Source: RGIG9115 sp045649825 (GTDB lineage: Bacteria > Bacillota > Clostridia > UBA1381). From it: 64,000 nucleotides of DNA. Each line of letters opens with the position of its first letter. Position 1 is the stretch's first letter. Below the pieces are notes generated by a model, which was not told where the DNA came from, made no database searches, and saw nothing but the letters and a program-made list of their open reading frames with translations. A program made the translations under genes and the position numbers. The DNA is taken from contig JAZRQO010000013.1 of the NCBI GenBank assembly GCA_045649825.1, positions 9,976-73,975 of the forward strand. Direction: 5' to 3'. Positions 15,481 to 25,816 of the stretch are shown piece by piece.

Positions 15481-17946
15481 TTATTTGCTTTTCATTGGAG
15501 TAAGCTTCCAGATTTTTTCATTATATTCCTTAATCGTTCTGTCACTTGAGAAGAAGCCTGACATTGCAGTATTCATAATAGCCTTTTCAAGCCACTTTTC
15601 ACGGTTTGTGTAAAGGGCTGAAAGCTCCTGATGAGTGTCCATATACGCTTCAAAGTCACGGATTACCATATAGTTATCCGCATAGCCGTAATCTCCATAC
15701 ATAAGAGTCTGATACAGGTCGCGGAAAATCTGACTGTTCTGAGTAAAGGGGCAATCCAGAAGGTCGTTTAGTACCTGACGAAGCTCGCCATTGTTACCAT
15801 ATATGGTCTGAACCTCGGAATTGTCGTTAAAGCGAAGGCGTGCGGCAACCTCGTCGGCAGTAAGACCGAAGATGTATATGTTGTCACTTCCCACCTGCTC
15901 AAGCATTTCCACGTTTGCACCGTCGAGAGTTCCGATTGTGATTGCACCGTTTAGCATAAACTTCATATTACCTGTTCCCGAAGCTTCTTTACCTGCAGTT
16001 GAAATCTGCTCGGAAATGTCTGCCGCAACGATTAATTTTTCTGCGATGGAAACGCTGTAGTTCTCAAGGAATACCACTTTGATTTTTCCGCCGATTGAAG
16101 CATCGTTGTTAATCATATCGGCAACAGAGTTTATAAGCTTGATTATAAGCTTTGCACGGGCATAACCGGGAGCTGCCTTTGCGGCAAAGATATATGTTTT
16201 GGGATAGTATTCAAGACCCGGGTTTGCCTTAATGCGGTTGTATTCCGCCATAATATGAAGCACGTTCATAAGCTGACGCTTATACTCGTGAAGTCGCTTA
16301 CTCTGAACGTCAAAGATAGAGTCGGGATTTACTTCTATGCCGTTATTTTCTTTGATATATTCGGCAAGGTTTTCCTTATTCTTACGCTTGATTGCGTCAA
16401 ACTTAGCCTGGAACTCGGGGTCCTTTGCAAAGTCTGCAAGGTTTTTAAGCTCGCTACTGTCTTTAAGCCACTTCTTACCGATTGTTTTTGTAATAAGGTC
16501 GGCAAGGTCGGGGTTACAGTTTGAAATCCAGCGTCTGAATGTGATACCGTTTGTGATTGCGTGGAATCTGTCGGTATCCAGGCGGTAGTAATCTGCAAAA
16601 ATATCATTTACGAGGATTTCGGTGTGGAGCTTGGAAACGCCGTTTACTGCAAAGCAGGTTGCAAGACAGATATTTGCCATAAACACCTGACCGTCGGCGA
16701 TAATTGCCATCCACTTATGCTTTCCGGGATCCCCGGGGTAAACCTCATTAAGGTATTCCATAAGACGTCTGTTCATTTCCTCGGTAATCATATGAATTCT
16801 GGGAAGCACACGTCTGTACATATCAACAGGCCACTTTTCAAGAGCTTCACTCATAACGGTGTGGTTTGTGTATGCAAAAACCTTGCGAACAATACCCATT
16901 GCCTCGTCCCATCCAAGACCTTCTTCGTCCATAAGAAGACGCATAAGCTCGGGGATTGCAAGAGTTGGATGTGTGTCGTTTATGTGAAGCACAACCTTTT
17001 CGGGGAGCTTTGAAAAGTCGTTGCCGTTACGTTCCTTGAACTCGCGGAGTATCCATTGAAGTGTGGCAGAAACAAGGAAATACTGCTGCTTAAGACGAAG
17101 CTCCTTACCCTCGGTATGGTTATCTTCGGGGTAGAGTACCTTTGAAATAACCTCTGCAAGCTGACGTTCTTCAACGGCACGTGCGTAGTTACCGCTGTTG
17201 AACTCATGCATATTCATAACGTCGGGAGATTTTGCACTCCAGAGTCTTAACTTGTTTACTATGTTTGAATCGTAGCCGCAAAGGGGTACGTCGTAGGGCA
17301 TAGCGAGGATAGTGTGGCTGTTCTCGTAACGGAATGAGAACTGACCGTTGTACCAGTCGGTATACACATTTCCGCCGAACTTAACCTCAACTGTTTCCTC
17401 GGGGCGGGGTACTTCCCACACGTTACCGCCCTCAAGCCAGGGGTCGGGAAGCTCTGTCTGATAACCGTCAACGATTTTTTGCTTGAAGAGACCGTATTCA
17501 TAACGGATGGTACATCCGTATGCGGGAAGGTCGAGGGTTGTGAGTGAGTCGATAAAGCAAGCCGCAAGTCTGCCAAGACCGCCATTACCGAGACCTGCAT
17601 CATTTTCAAGCTCTACAATATCCTCCATTTTGTAACCAAGGTCCGCAAGCGCTGCCTTGAAATCACCCGTTTGCATAAGGTTTAACACGTTTGTGGAAAG
17701 GAGTCTGCCCATAAGGAACTCGAATGAGAGGTAGTAAAGCTTTTTATTACCGTCTCTTTTGATTGTTTTATGGGATTTAGACCAACGCTCCATTATCTTG
17801 TCACGTGCGGTGAGAGCGCAGGCTGTGTAAATCATTTTGGGAGTTGCCTCCTCCATTGTTTTACCAAAGTGACGCTCCACCTTGCCTATAATTTCATTTT
17901 TTACTGCTTCCTGAGAAGCAGTGAGCTTCTTTTTTGTTTGTGCCAA
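15481..17946 (-). CDS. glgP: Glycogen/maltodextrin phosphorylase
   Basis: This 821-residue enzyme releases glucose-1-phosphate from alpha-1,4-glucan using PLP. The PLP lysine motif EASGTGNMKFMLNGA is intact, as are FLMGRLL near residue 80, DAGLGNGGLGRLAACF and GITFRRW. The start is TTG (GAAAGGAATGAAATAAATTG). It lies 15 bases downstream of glgA in the same direction, forming a glycogen synthesis-plus-breakdown operon. No glgC, glgD or glgB is found in this window. Confidence 0.96.
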   Translation of the reverse strand: MAQTKKKLTASQEAVKNEIIGKVERHFGKTMEEATPKMIYTACALTARDKIMERWSKSHKTIKRDGNKKLYYLSFEFLMGRLLSTNVLNLMQTGDFKAALADLGYKMEDIVELENDAGLGNGGLGRLAACFIDSLTTLDLPAYGCTIRYEYGLFKQKIVDGYQTELPDPWLEGGNVWEVPRPEETVEVKFGGNVYTDWYNGQFSFRYENSHTILAMPYDVPLCGYDSNIVNKLRLWSAKSPDVMNMHEFNSGNYARAVEERQLAEVISKVLYPEDNHTEGKELRLKQQYFLVSATLQWILREFKERNGNDFSKLPEKVVLHINDTHPTLAIPELMRLLMDEEGLGWDEAMGIVRKVFAYTNHTVMSEALEKWPVDMYRRVLPRIHMITEEMNRRLMEYLNEVYPGDPGKHKWMAIIADGQVFMANICLATCFAVNGVSKLHTEILVNDIFADYYRLDTDRFHAITNGITFRRWISNCNPDLADLITKTIGKKWLKDSSELKNLADFAKDPEFQAKFDAIKRKNKENLAEYIKENNGIEVNPDSIFDVQSKRLHEYKRQLMNVLHIMAEYNRIKANPGLEYYPKTYIFAAKAAPGYARAKLIIKLINSVADMINNDASIGGKIKVVFLENYSVSIAEKLIVAADISEQISTAGKEASGTGNMKFMLNGAITIGTLDGANVEMLEQVGSDNIYIFGLTADEVAARLRFNDNSEVQTIYGNNGELRQVLNDLLDCPFTQNSQIFRDLYQTLMYGDYGYADNYMVIRDFEAYMDTHQELSALYTNREKWLEKAIMNTAMSGFFSSDRTIKEYNEKIWKLTPMKSK

Positions 17947-17961
17947 TTTATTTCATTCCTT

Positions 17962-19392
17962 TCAAAGACTTTCATACATTCTTATATATTTATCCGCCGA
18001 AACGTCCCACGAATAGTCGGATTTCATTGCAGCGTTGATTAACTTTCGCCATTCCTTTTGCCTGTTGTAGTAAATATCCATTGCGTAATAGATAACACTG
18101 AGCATATCCTCCGCATTATAGTTTGTGAAGGAGAAGCCGTTGCCCTCGCCTGTGTATTCGTTATAGGGAACAACCGTGTCTTTAAGTCCGCCTGTTTCAC
18201 GGACTATAGGCAGTGTTCCGTAGCGGAGGCTTATCAGCTGTGACAAGCCACATGGTTCAAACCGTGACGGCATTAAAAACGCATCGCTTGCCGCATAGAT
18301 TTTATGTGACATCTCGTTTGAGAAGTAAATGCATGCCGCAACCTGATTGGGTGCCTGCCATGCATAGTGGCGGAACAGGTTTTCGTACTGCTCATCACCC
18401 GTGCCGAGAATTACAAGCTGAGCACCTGATTCAATCAGTCTGTCCATTGCGCAGGCTACAAGGTCAAAGCCTTTCTGGTCGGTAAGGCGTGACACTATAC
18501 CGATAAGCATTTTGTCGGGATTAACCTCAAGGCCAAGTTCTGCCTGGAGTGCAGTTTTGTTGTTCACCTTTTCCTTGAACACGTTTCGCATATTGTAGTT
18601 AAAGGGTATGAATTTATCCGTACGGCTGTTCCAGTCGTCATAGGAAATACCGTTCACAATTCCCACAAGGTCGTTTTCCCTTGCCCTCATAATACCGTCC
18701 AAGCCTTCACCGTATTCCGCTGTTGTAATCTCACGGGCATAGGTTTCGCTCACGGTGGAAATTTTGCTCGCATACACAAGGCCGCCCTTTAAAAGGTTTG
18801 CATCCTTATAGAATTCAAGCTTATCCCCCGTATAGTAGTAGTCGGATATACCCATTATATCCTTAACCTCGTCAATACCCCATCTGCCCTGGAATTTAAG
18901 GTTATGAACTGTCATAACGGTTTTTATGCCGCGGTAGAACTCGTTATCATAAAAAGTGTCAAGCAAAACGGGTACTGCACCTGTTTGCCAGTCGTTACAG
19001 TGGATAACGTCGGGGCGAAAACCGATTGTGGGAAGAACGGATAGGACTGCTTTTGAGAAAAACACGAACTTTTCCGCATCAAGGTGGATATAGTCGTAAG
19101 GCTTATCGCCGTTAAAATAAAACTCGTTATCTATAAAATAATAAGTTACTCCGCCGTATATAAGCTTCATAATGCCGCAGTACTGCTTACGCCACGCAAC
19201 ATCTATATAGATGTGGCCAACGTATTCCATACCGTCCCTGTACTGCTGAGGAATACATCTATACAGTGGCAGAATAACCCGTGTATCAACATTTTTATCG
19301 CATAATACCTTTGGTAGTGAACCCGCAACGTCACCAAGACCTCCCGTTTTCACAAATGGAGCCGCCTCCGAAGTAGCAAATAGAACTTTCAT
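17962..19392 (-). CDS. glgA: Glycogen synthase (ADP-glucose type)
   Basis: The 476-residue GT5 enzyme extends alpha-1,4-glucan chains from ADP-glucose. KTGGLGDVAGSLPKVL near the N-terminus binds ADP-glucose, and the C-terminal PSRFEPCGLSQLISLRYG has the E-x7-type nucleotide-sugar motif. ATG 19392 follows AAAGAGAGGAGTTATACGT; the frame to 19428 is upstream leader. It is divergent from the cobalamin riboswitch operon. Confidence 0.96.
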   Translation of the reverse strand: MKVLFATSEAAPFVKTGGLGDVAGSLPKVLCDKNVDTRVILPLYRCIPQQYRDGMEYVGHIYIDVAWRKQYCGIMKLIYGGVTYYFIDNEFYFNGDKPYDYIHLDAEKFVFFSKAVLSVLPTIGFRPDVIHCNDWQTGAVPVLLDTFYDNEFYRGIKTVMTVHNLKFQGRWGIDEVKDIMGISDYYYTGDKLEFYKDANLLKGGLVYASKISTVSETYAREITTAEYGEGLDGIMRARENDLVGIVNGISYDDWNSRTDKFIPFNYNMRNVFKEKVNNKTALQAELGLEVNPDKMLIGIVSRLTDQKGFDLVACAMDRLIESGAQLVILGTGDEQYENLFRHYAWQAPNQVAACIYFSNEMSHKIYAASDAFLMPSRFEPCGLSQLISLRYGTLPIVRETGGLKDTVVPYNEYTGEGNGFSFTNYNAEDMLSVIYYAMDIYYNRQKEWRKLINAAMKSDYSWDVSADKYIRMYESL

Positions 19393-19547
19393 ACGTATAA
19401 CTCCTCTCTTTAAGCCCGGGCATACCAAGCCTATGATATTTTAGTATATCACAATTTATACATATTGTAAACCCTAATCGTATATTTTGGGATAAATTGA
19501 TAAAAAACCGTCATATTTTTACAATATATTGGTCTTAAAAATTTATA

Positions 19548-19576
19548 TTGACTATTTAGGGGTTTTGTGATATTAT
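19548..19576 (+). promoter_or_regulatory. Promoter of the cobalamin operon
   Basis: TTGACT (19548-19553) and TATTAT (19571-19576) with a 17-base spacer, about 20 bases before the riboswitch. Confidence 0.75.
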
Positions 19577-19597
19577 TTATACATAAAATTAAATATT

Positions 19598-19800
19598 CAC
19601 ACAAAGTGTTTCTTATGCCGAGTGGGCATAAGAAATGAAAAGGGAAACGGGTGAGAATCCCGTACGATACCTGTCGCTGTATGTACCGTATTTGTATTGC
19701 CGTCGGCGAAAGCCGGTCATTGGGAAACTGAGAAGGCTGTGCAATGCAAGCTTGAGAAAACCTCATAGCGGTATAAGTCAGAAGACCTGCTTTGATGCCG
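19598..19800 (+). ncRNA. Cobalamin (B12) riboswitch
   Basis: The conserved core is clear: an AAAAGGGAAACGGGTGAGAA stretch at 19638, the P-helix TTTCTTATGCC/GGCATAAGAAA just before it, GTCATTGGGAAACTGAGAAGG in the middle, and the B12 box AAGTCAGAAGACCTGC at 19775-19790. It binds adenosyl- or other cobalamins and shuts down downstream expression. The terminator at 19854-19890 indicates transcriptional control. It commands the operon that starts at 19971. Confidence 0.93.
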
Positions 19801-19853
19801 ATAAACGGTATTTTTATTCTTTCGGGATAATTTGTGAAAGACACAGGAATAAC

Positions 19854-19890
19854 AGCTGTGGCAATTTTAAATAATTGCCGCAGCTTTTTT
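19854..19890 (+). terminator. Riboswitch-controlled terminator
   Basis: AGCTGTGGCAATT pairs with AATTGCCGCAGCT (one G-U pair) and T6 follows. It lies 64 bases after the B12 box and 80 before the first gene, the expected place for an expression platform. Confidence 0.85.
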
Positions 19891-19970
19891 GTTGCGGCAG
19901 CGGAGGTGAATCTTTTAAAAAACCGTGTCTCACAGGTTATGAGATGAATATTTAATAAGGAGTTTTTCAT

Positions 19971-22900
19971 ATGAAAAAAAGAATTTTAGTATTTTTTGTA
20001 GTTTTAACAGTTTTATTTTCCTGCATGCCTCAAAGCTTTGCGATGGATAATATATCATCCGTTACTGTAAGCTTTACGGCACAGGCAGACGGAGCTTTTT
20101 TGCTTGCACCGCAGTTTGATACACAAGTCAGCTGTGATTTTGCAGAGAGTTTTGGATATACCGACTCAGTATCGGGAGTTTCAGCACTTGATGTGCTTGT
20201 AATGGCTCATAAAATTAAATATGGCGACAGCTTTACAGCTCAATCTGCACCAAACTATCTTACAGTTCCGGAAAGCGGATTTATATCAAAGCTTTTCGGC
20301 ATACAAACATCCGCCAGCGGATTTATTATAAATGGTGCCTTTCCCCACGACGGCACAATGAGCTCTTGGGGATATAACGGAACAACCGTTACAACTCATC
20401 AGATTTATGACGGCGATATGGCAGAATTTTTTATATATCAGGATGCTGCATATTGGGCTGATGAAATTGCATGGCTTGACGAGGATGACGAGATTATTAC
20501 AGCTCCCGGCGGGGATGTTGAGCTTACCTTAAAAAGCGTAACACAAATGTACAGCTCTTCATATGTAAACAAAACGGCACTTCGTGCCATGGGTTCTGCA
20601 GTCGGCTCTGCACAGCTTGCTATGGTCGATACAGCAAGCGGAAGCCTCAATGCAATAGCAGACGCCGTAACTGACGCAGACGGAAAAGTAACCATTACCG
20701 CACCTGAAAATGCCGGTACATATTATCTCACTGCATATATCCCCGAAAACGCCATTGGCGAGCCTTTAATTATGTCGCTTACAAAGCTCATTGTAAGCGG
20801 GGATGTTCCTGTTTACGGAGCCTACGATCTTACGGCGCTTTGTGTTACGGACCTTACAAACAACCCTGCCGAAATAACACTTTCTCCACAATTTGATACA
20901 AATATTACTTCATATAAGACCGCTCCCGTGGTTTATGACAGTCTTGGATTTTTATATGTTAAGGCAACCGCAGCTGACTCTGAGGCAGTAATTACTGCTG
21001 AATGTAACTCAAAAACTGCAACTATTACATCTGGAAACGGTTGGGGACTACTTACTTTTGCACTTCAAGGCGGTAAAAACAATACGGTTATCGTAACAGT
21101 TACAAACAACGAAGCCACTAAAACCTATACCGTAACTGTTCCTATGAAACCTTCTGCCAATACAGCCCCCTCACCTATAACCGCTGAGGTATCGGCAGAA
21201 ATTTCAATTGGTGATACTTACAGCGTGAATCTGAGAGATTGCTTTGCCGATCCTGACGAGGTTGATACTCTCACTTACAAAGTTTCCGTGAACGGCACCG
21301 ACGCAGAAACTGCTGAAACGGCGTACACCTTTACACCTGACGCACCAGGGGCATATACTCTCCTGTTTACTGCACATGACGGAGCTGCCGACAGTTCTCC
21401 CTATACCGTAACGCTTACGGTTAAGCCTTACACGGAAATCACCATACCCTCAGACAGCACTCTGTATGTGGGAGAAAATCTACGTGGGGACTGGAGCTAC
21501 AATTATTTCCTGCCCTTTAAGGAATACACTCCTGCAAAAACACAGGACAACGGCGACGGAACAACCACATATTTCTATAACCTTACAGGTAATAATGACA
21601 ATAACATATTCAACTACCGAATAAGCGGCGAAAGCCATATAACCTATGCCGGAAAATTTGTAAAAATCGACGGCTTTTCTATGACTGTTACCGCAGAGGA
21701 CCTTGCCACTGAGGGCAAAACCAAAACAACTGCCGATAAAGATCCCCTTTCCAACAACGGATACAATGACGGCAATATATACCTTAACATAAACAAAAAC
21801 GGACATCTTCTTATGGAAACAGGTGAAACCTACAAAATAGTTCCCCTCAGAAGATGGGAAATCATTGATACAACAGAAAACAACTACATAATCGAACCTG
21901 ATTTCCATTACAGTGTTACAGGAAGTGCTGTCACAGTAGATGAAAACGGACTCATTACCGCAATAGAAGAAGGCTCTGCGATTGTGACGGTTACATATGA
22001 TGCAATAAATGTAAACGGGTTTGTGGGCGGTCCGTTCTTCGGGGCAATATACCCTGAAAGTACAGGCGTTTTTGTTGTAACGGTTGGTAACAGCGGCGAA
22101 GTTATCGAATCTGACCTTGACAGTGAGTTTGATGTTGTATATTTTACGGGAGATAAAGGCTCATATACGATTGATACTGACGAAGATGTACAGGTTTTAA
22201 ACCCTGTTACAGACACTGAATTTTCAGATGTTGCACCAAACGGTGACGGAACAGCCACCGTTCCCCTTAAAGAGGGCAGAAATATTGTGAAAACAGGAAA
22301 CAACTACAGAGTAATTACCGCAAAAAAATTGAGCTACACTATAAATGGCGGGGAGACAGTACATCCCGGAGATGAAATAAGCATAACATTCGATACTGTA
22401 TATTCCCCCGTTTCCAAGCTTGCGGGAGTATATAACCCTACCACGTCCATTCTCTACACAACCCCCGACGGTGCAACTGCAGGCAGCACGCCATCATCAT
22501 ATACCTTTGCTTCCGACACAAACAGTCAAACAGTTAAAAACCTTATCACACGAACAGAGGGCGAAGAGTGGGGGTCTAAAACATACACCTACACTTTAGC
22601 CGAAGCCCTGAAGGTACCTGCGGACTGGAACCGTGACACGTACACCCTTACAGGCGGAACAACAGTAGCGTACGGATACGGCGATCCCTTCGGGAACCAC
22701 AGAGGAATTACCTACGAAACAGGGAAAGCACCAAACGACAACTATGATATGAAGGAAGGATTTTTCGGTATACTTCCCGATATTGAAATCCCAGTGGTTG
22801 CCACTGCTTCACCCATAAGCTCAATTACTGCAGACACAGAGGCGGCACAAACTGAATACTTTGCAGGGGACATATTCAGCCGTGAAAATCTGATTGTTAC

Positions 22901-24314
22901 TGCAACATATGAAGACAACACAACTCAGATTGCCACAAACTACACCTTAACTCCTGAAATCCTCACAGAGGAAACAACAGAGGTAACAATTACATACCGC
23001 GGTAAAACCACCACCGTTCCCGTTACCGTTACCCCCCTTGAGGTAACATCTATTACACTTACATCACCTCCGACAAAAACTTCATACCTTGCAGGTGAAA
23101 TCTTTAATCCCACTGGAATGGTTATAACTGCAACATATAACAGCGGCAAAACAGAACCCTCAACAGACTACACTTATTCCCCCACAACCGTTCTTTCAAC
23201 AGACGATACCGAAATAACCGTAACATATACGAACAAGGAGGGGATTACTCCCGTTGTAATTCCCATTACCGTTACAAGCGGCGGAGGCAACAGCACTTCA
23301 AACACCGTGAGCGTATATTTTACACTTCTGGGAGATACTAAGCACGGCGAAGGCGGCGGAGAACATACCCTTAAAAACAACAATCTTACCACCTGGATTT
23401 CAAAAAGATTAATTACCGTGGAAAGCGGCAGCCGCGTTGTTGACGTTCTTACCAAAGCTCTGAGCCTTTCGGGAATCCCTTACAGCTGCCCTACGGGTAC
23501 ATATATAGAAAGCATAAAGGGCCTTAAGGAATTCGACAACGGCTCAACCTCAGGCTGGATGTACACTGTTAACGGAACACATCCAACACAGGGAATAGAC
23601 GAAAAAACAGTTAAGAACGGGGATGTAATTGTATTCCATTACACAGATAACTACACCGTTGAAAGAAGTGCAGACAGATGGCAAGGGGGATCTTCATCCC
23701 CTAAAAAGCCTGCTGTAAAAGAGGAAGAAAAACCTGTTAAACCATCAGAAAAGCCTGTGTTTACCGAAAACACCTTTAATGATGTAAAGCCCGACAATTG
23801 GCACTATGAAGCGGTAAAATTTGTGTATGAAAACGGACTTATGACAGGCACAGAAAACGGATTTGAGCCTGACATGCCAATGACACGGGCTATGCTGATA
23901 ACAGTTTTGTACCGTATGAGCGAAGAAACTGCAAATAGCTCCTCAGGCTTTACTGATGTAAAAGACGGTGAATGGTATGCAGATGCAATTGCCTGGGCTG
24001 CGGAAAAGGGAATTGTTTCGGGGATAGGCAATTCAATGTTCTCTCCCGATTTAAGTATAACACGGGAGCAAACGGCAGCCATACTCTTCCGCTATGCTCA
24101 GTACAAAGAAATATCCATCGCTGAAAAAACCGATATCATTCTTTCAGACTTTGAAGATTGCCAAAGCATTTCGGATTATTCGGAAGATGCCCTCCTCTGG
24201 GCCGTTAAATCGGGGATTATACAAGGCGTAACAGAAACCGTACTTATGCCCGAAAGCTATTCCACAAGAGCGCAAATTGCAACAATACTTATGCGATTTT
24301 CAGAAAGGAACTGA
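19971..24314 (+). CDS. Large S-layer-anchored protein with transcobalamin-like (DUF4430) domains
   Basis: 1447 residues with a signal peptide (first about 24). In order: an N-terminal DUF4430-like module (about 27-165, with SALDVLVMAHKIKYGD and DGDMAEFFIYQDAAYWAD), Ig- or cadherin-like beta modules (about 385-470 and further), two group-3-type Ig modules (about 950-1100, with EYFAGDIFSRENLIVTATYE and SYLAGEIFNPTGMVITATY), a classical DUF4430 module (about 1105-1230, SGWMYTVNG), a lysine/proline linker and three SLH repeats (about 1265-1447) that bind wall polysaccharide. Under B12 riboswitch control and followed by an ECF transporter, it probably captures corrinoids at the cell surface; that role is inferred. 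Confidence 0.85.
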   Translation: MKKRILVFFVVLTVLFSCMPQSFAMDNISSVTVSFTAQADGAFLLAPQFDTQVSCDFAESFGYTDSVSGVSALDVLVMAHKIKYGDSFTAQSAPNYLTVPESGFISKLFGIQTSASGFIINGAFPHDGTMSSWGYNGTTVTTHQIYDGDMAEFFIYQDAAYWADEIAWLDEDDEIITAPGGDVELTLKSVTQMYSSSYVNKTALRAMGSAVGSAQLAMVDTASGSLNAIADAVTDADGKVTITAPENAGTYYLTAYIPENAIGEPLIMSLTKLIVSGDVPVYGAYDLTALCVTDLTNNPAEITLSPQFDTNITSYKTAPVVYDSLGFLYVKATAADSEAVITAECNSKTATITSGNGWGLLTFALQGGKNNTVIVTVTNNEATKTYTVTVPMKPSANTAPSPITAEVSAEISIGDTYSVNLRDCFADPDEVDTLTYKVSVNGTDAETAETAYTFTPDAPGAYTLLFTAHDGAADSSPYTVTLTVKPYTEITIPSDSTLYVGENLRGDWSYNYFLPFKEYTPAKTQDNGDGTTTYFYNLTGNNDNNIFNYRISGESHITYAGKFVKIDGFSMTVTAEDLATEGKTKTTADKDPLSNNGYNDGNIYLNINKNGHLLMETGETYKIVPLRRWEIIDTTENNYIIEPDFHYSVTGSAVTVDENGLITAIEEGSAIVTVTYDAINVNGFVGGPFFGAIYPESTGVFVVTVGNSGEVIESDLDSEFDVVYFTGDKGSYTIDTDEDVQVLNPVTDTEFSDVAPNGDGTATVPLKEGRNIVKTGNNYRVITAKKLSYTINGGETVHPGDEISITFDTVYSPVSKLAGVYNPTTSILYTTPDGATAGSTPSSYTFASDTNSQTVKNLITRTEGEEWGSKTYTYTLAEALKVPADWNRDTYTLTGGTTVAYGYGDPFGNHRGITYETGKAPNDNYDMKEGFFGILPDIEIPVVATASPISSITADTEAAQTEYFAGDIFSRENLIVTATYEDNTTQIATNYTLTPEILTEETTEVTITYRGKTTTVPVTVTPLEVTSITLTSPPTKTSYLAGEIFNPTGMVITATYNSGKTEPSTDYTYSPTTVLSTDDTEITVTYTNKEGITPVVIPITVTSGGGNSTSNTVSVYFTLLGDTKHGEGGGEHTLKNNNLTTWISKRLITVESGSRVVDVLTKALSLSGIPYSCPTGTYIESIKGLKEFDNGSTSGWMYTVNGTHPTQGIDEKTVKNGDVIVFHYTDNYTVERSADRWQGGSSSPKKPAVKEEEKPVKPSEKPVFTENTFNDVKPDNWHYEAVKFVYENGLMTGTENGFEPDMPMTRAMLITVLYRMSEETANSSSGFTDVKDGEWYADAIAWAAEKGIVSGIGNSMFSPDLSITREQTAAILFRYAQYKEISIAEKTDIILSDFEDCQSISDYSEDALLWAVKSGIIQGVTETVLMPESYSTRAQIATILMRFSERN

Positions 24315-24316
24315 AT

Positions 24317-25816
24317 ATGAAAAAAATTCTCGCATTGTTCATAGCTTTTACTCTTATCATTCCATATACAACCTTTGCAAAGAATGACCAGACAAATTCA
24401 ACCGCAAAATTCATATACGAAACCGTAATCCGCCCCGAAGTAGGCTCCGTTGGCGGTGAATGGTCGGTTATAGGGCTTGCCCGGGGGAAATTCACCGTAC
24501 CTGATGAGTATTTTAACAGCTACTATAAGAGAGCCGAAAAATATGTTAAAGAAAAGAGCGGTATTCTCCACGAAAGAAAGTATACGGAATATTCAAGATT
24601 GATTCTTGCACTCACCGCCATAGGCAGAAGCCCTGAAAATGTGGCAGGATATAACCTGCTTCTGCCCCTTGGCGACTTCCAAAAAACTGTGTGGCAAGGA
24701 ATAAACGGCGCGGTCTGGGCATTGATTGCCCTTGACTGCGGCGGCTATGAAATTCCCGAAAACCCGGATGCCGAAATACAAGCAACACGGGAAATGTATA
24801 TAAACTATATCCTTCAAAATCAGCTTCCCGAAGGAGGCTGGACATTGGGCGGTACATATCCTGATGCAAACCTTACGGGTATGGCACTTCAGGCACTTTC
24901 AAAATACAAACAAAGCGAAAAAGTAAGGACCGCAATTGAAAAAGCACTTGCAATTTCTGACAAACTTGTTTATAATGATTCTGAAAGCTATGTTCAGATG
25001 ATTGTGGCATACTGCGGACTTGGCATTGAGCCGCCTATTGAAATCCCATCTGAATACAGGCTCGGAAACGGTTTCAGACATCTTCTTTCAGAAACGGATA
25101 TAAATCTTATGGCAACGGAGCAGTGCCTTTATGCATCAGTTGCCGAAGACCGTTTCAGAAACGGAGAGCAGTGGCTCTACGATATGAGCGATGTGAAGCC
25201 TGCTTCGGAAATTCATAAAATAGAGGCTTTGCCTGTAATATACCCCCATAAAGCCTTTGCTGACTGTGCTTCACACCCCGAAAAACCGTACATTGAAGCC
25301 CTTGCCAAAAGAGGGATTATAAACGGTGTTTCAGATGATTTATTCAGCCCTGATACCACTATGACAAGAGCTGAATTTGCGGCAATCACAGTGCGAAGCC
25401 TCGGCATTGAAAGCGCAGAAGGAAATGTTTTTAGAGATGTATCGATAAATGATTGGTTTTATGCACCTGTAAACAGTGCACTCAAATCGGGAATTATCAA
25501 GGGTGTATCTGACAGCGAATTTAACCCCTACGGAACTGTTACAAAGGAAGAAGCAGCAGTTATGACGGCAAGATGTGCAGGGCTTCTGGGTTTAAACACT
25601 CATATAGAGGAATTTGCGATAACAAATACTCTTTGTGTATTTCCTGATTACAGAGAAGTATCAGGTTGGGCAAGTGAAGCACTTGGCTTTTGCATAAGCT
25701 CAGGAATAATCCCCGACGAGGGAACGGCGCTTAACCCCAAAACACCTGTTACCAGAGCAGAAATTGCACATATGCTTTTCAATTTGCTTAAAGATGGAGA
25801 TTTGATTAATGAGTAA
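24317..25816 (+). CDS. S-layer-anchored alpha/alpha-toroid protein (transcobalamin alpha-domain-like)
   Basis: 499 residues. A signal peptide (about 1-21) is followed by a helical repeat domain (about 25-300) with the toroid signature seen in prenyltransferase and intrinsic-factor/transcobalamin alpha domains: EYSRLILALTAIGRSP, GINGAVWALIALDCGGYEI, LPEGGWTLGG, DANLTGMALQALSKYK, ESYVQMIVAYCGLGI. Three SLH repeats close the protein (about 310-495). GGAACTGAAT stands before ATG 24317, 2 bases after the previous stop. With DUF4430 neighbours and a B12 riboswitch, it most likely supplies the corrinoid-binding half that the alpha domain supplies in animals. The binding itself is inferred. Confidence 0.8.
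   Translation: MKKILALFIAFTLIIPYTTFAKNDQTNSTAKFIYETVIRPEVGSVGGEWSVIGLARGKFTVPDEYFNSYYKRAEKYVKEKSGILHERKYTEYSRLILALTAIGRSPENVAGYNLLLPLGDFQKTVWQGINGAVWALIALDCGGYEIPENPDAEIQATREMYINYILQNQLPEGGWTLGGTYPDANLTGMALQALSKYKQSEKVRTAIEKALAISDKLVYNDSESYVQMIVAYCGLGIEPPIEIPSEYRLGNGFRHLLSETDINLMATEQCLYASVAEDRFRNGEQWLYDMSDVKPASEIHKIEALPVIYPHKAFADCASHPEKPYIEALAKRGIINGVSDDLFSPDTTMTRAEFAAITVRSLGIESAEGNVFRDVSINDWFYAPVNSALKSGIIKGVSDSEFNPYGTVTKEEAAVMTARCAGLLGLNTHIEEFAITNTLCVFPDYREVSGWASEALGFCISSGIIPDEGTALNPKTPVTRAEIAHMLFNLLKDGDLINE

Noticed and set aside
19449..19970. Open frame of 173 codons on the minus strand
   Set aside because: It runs antisense through the cobalamin riboswitch, its promoter and terminator, and has no ribosome binding site or family resemblance.
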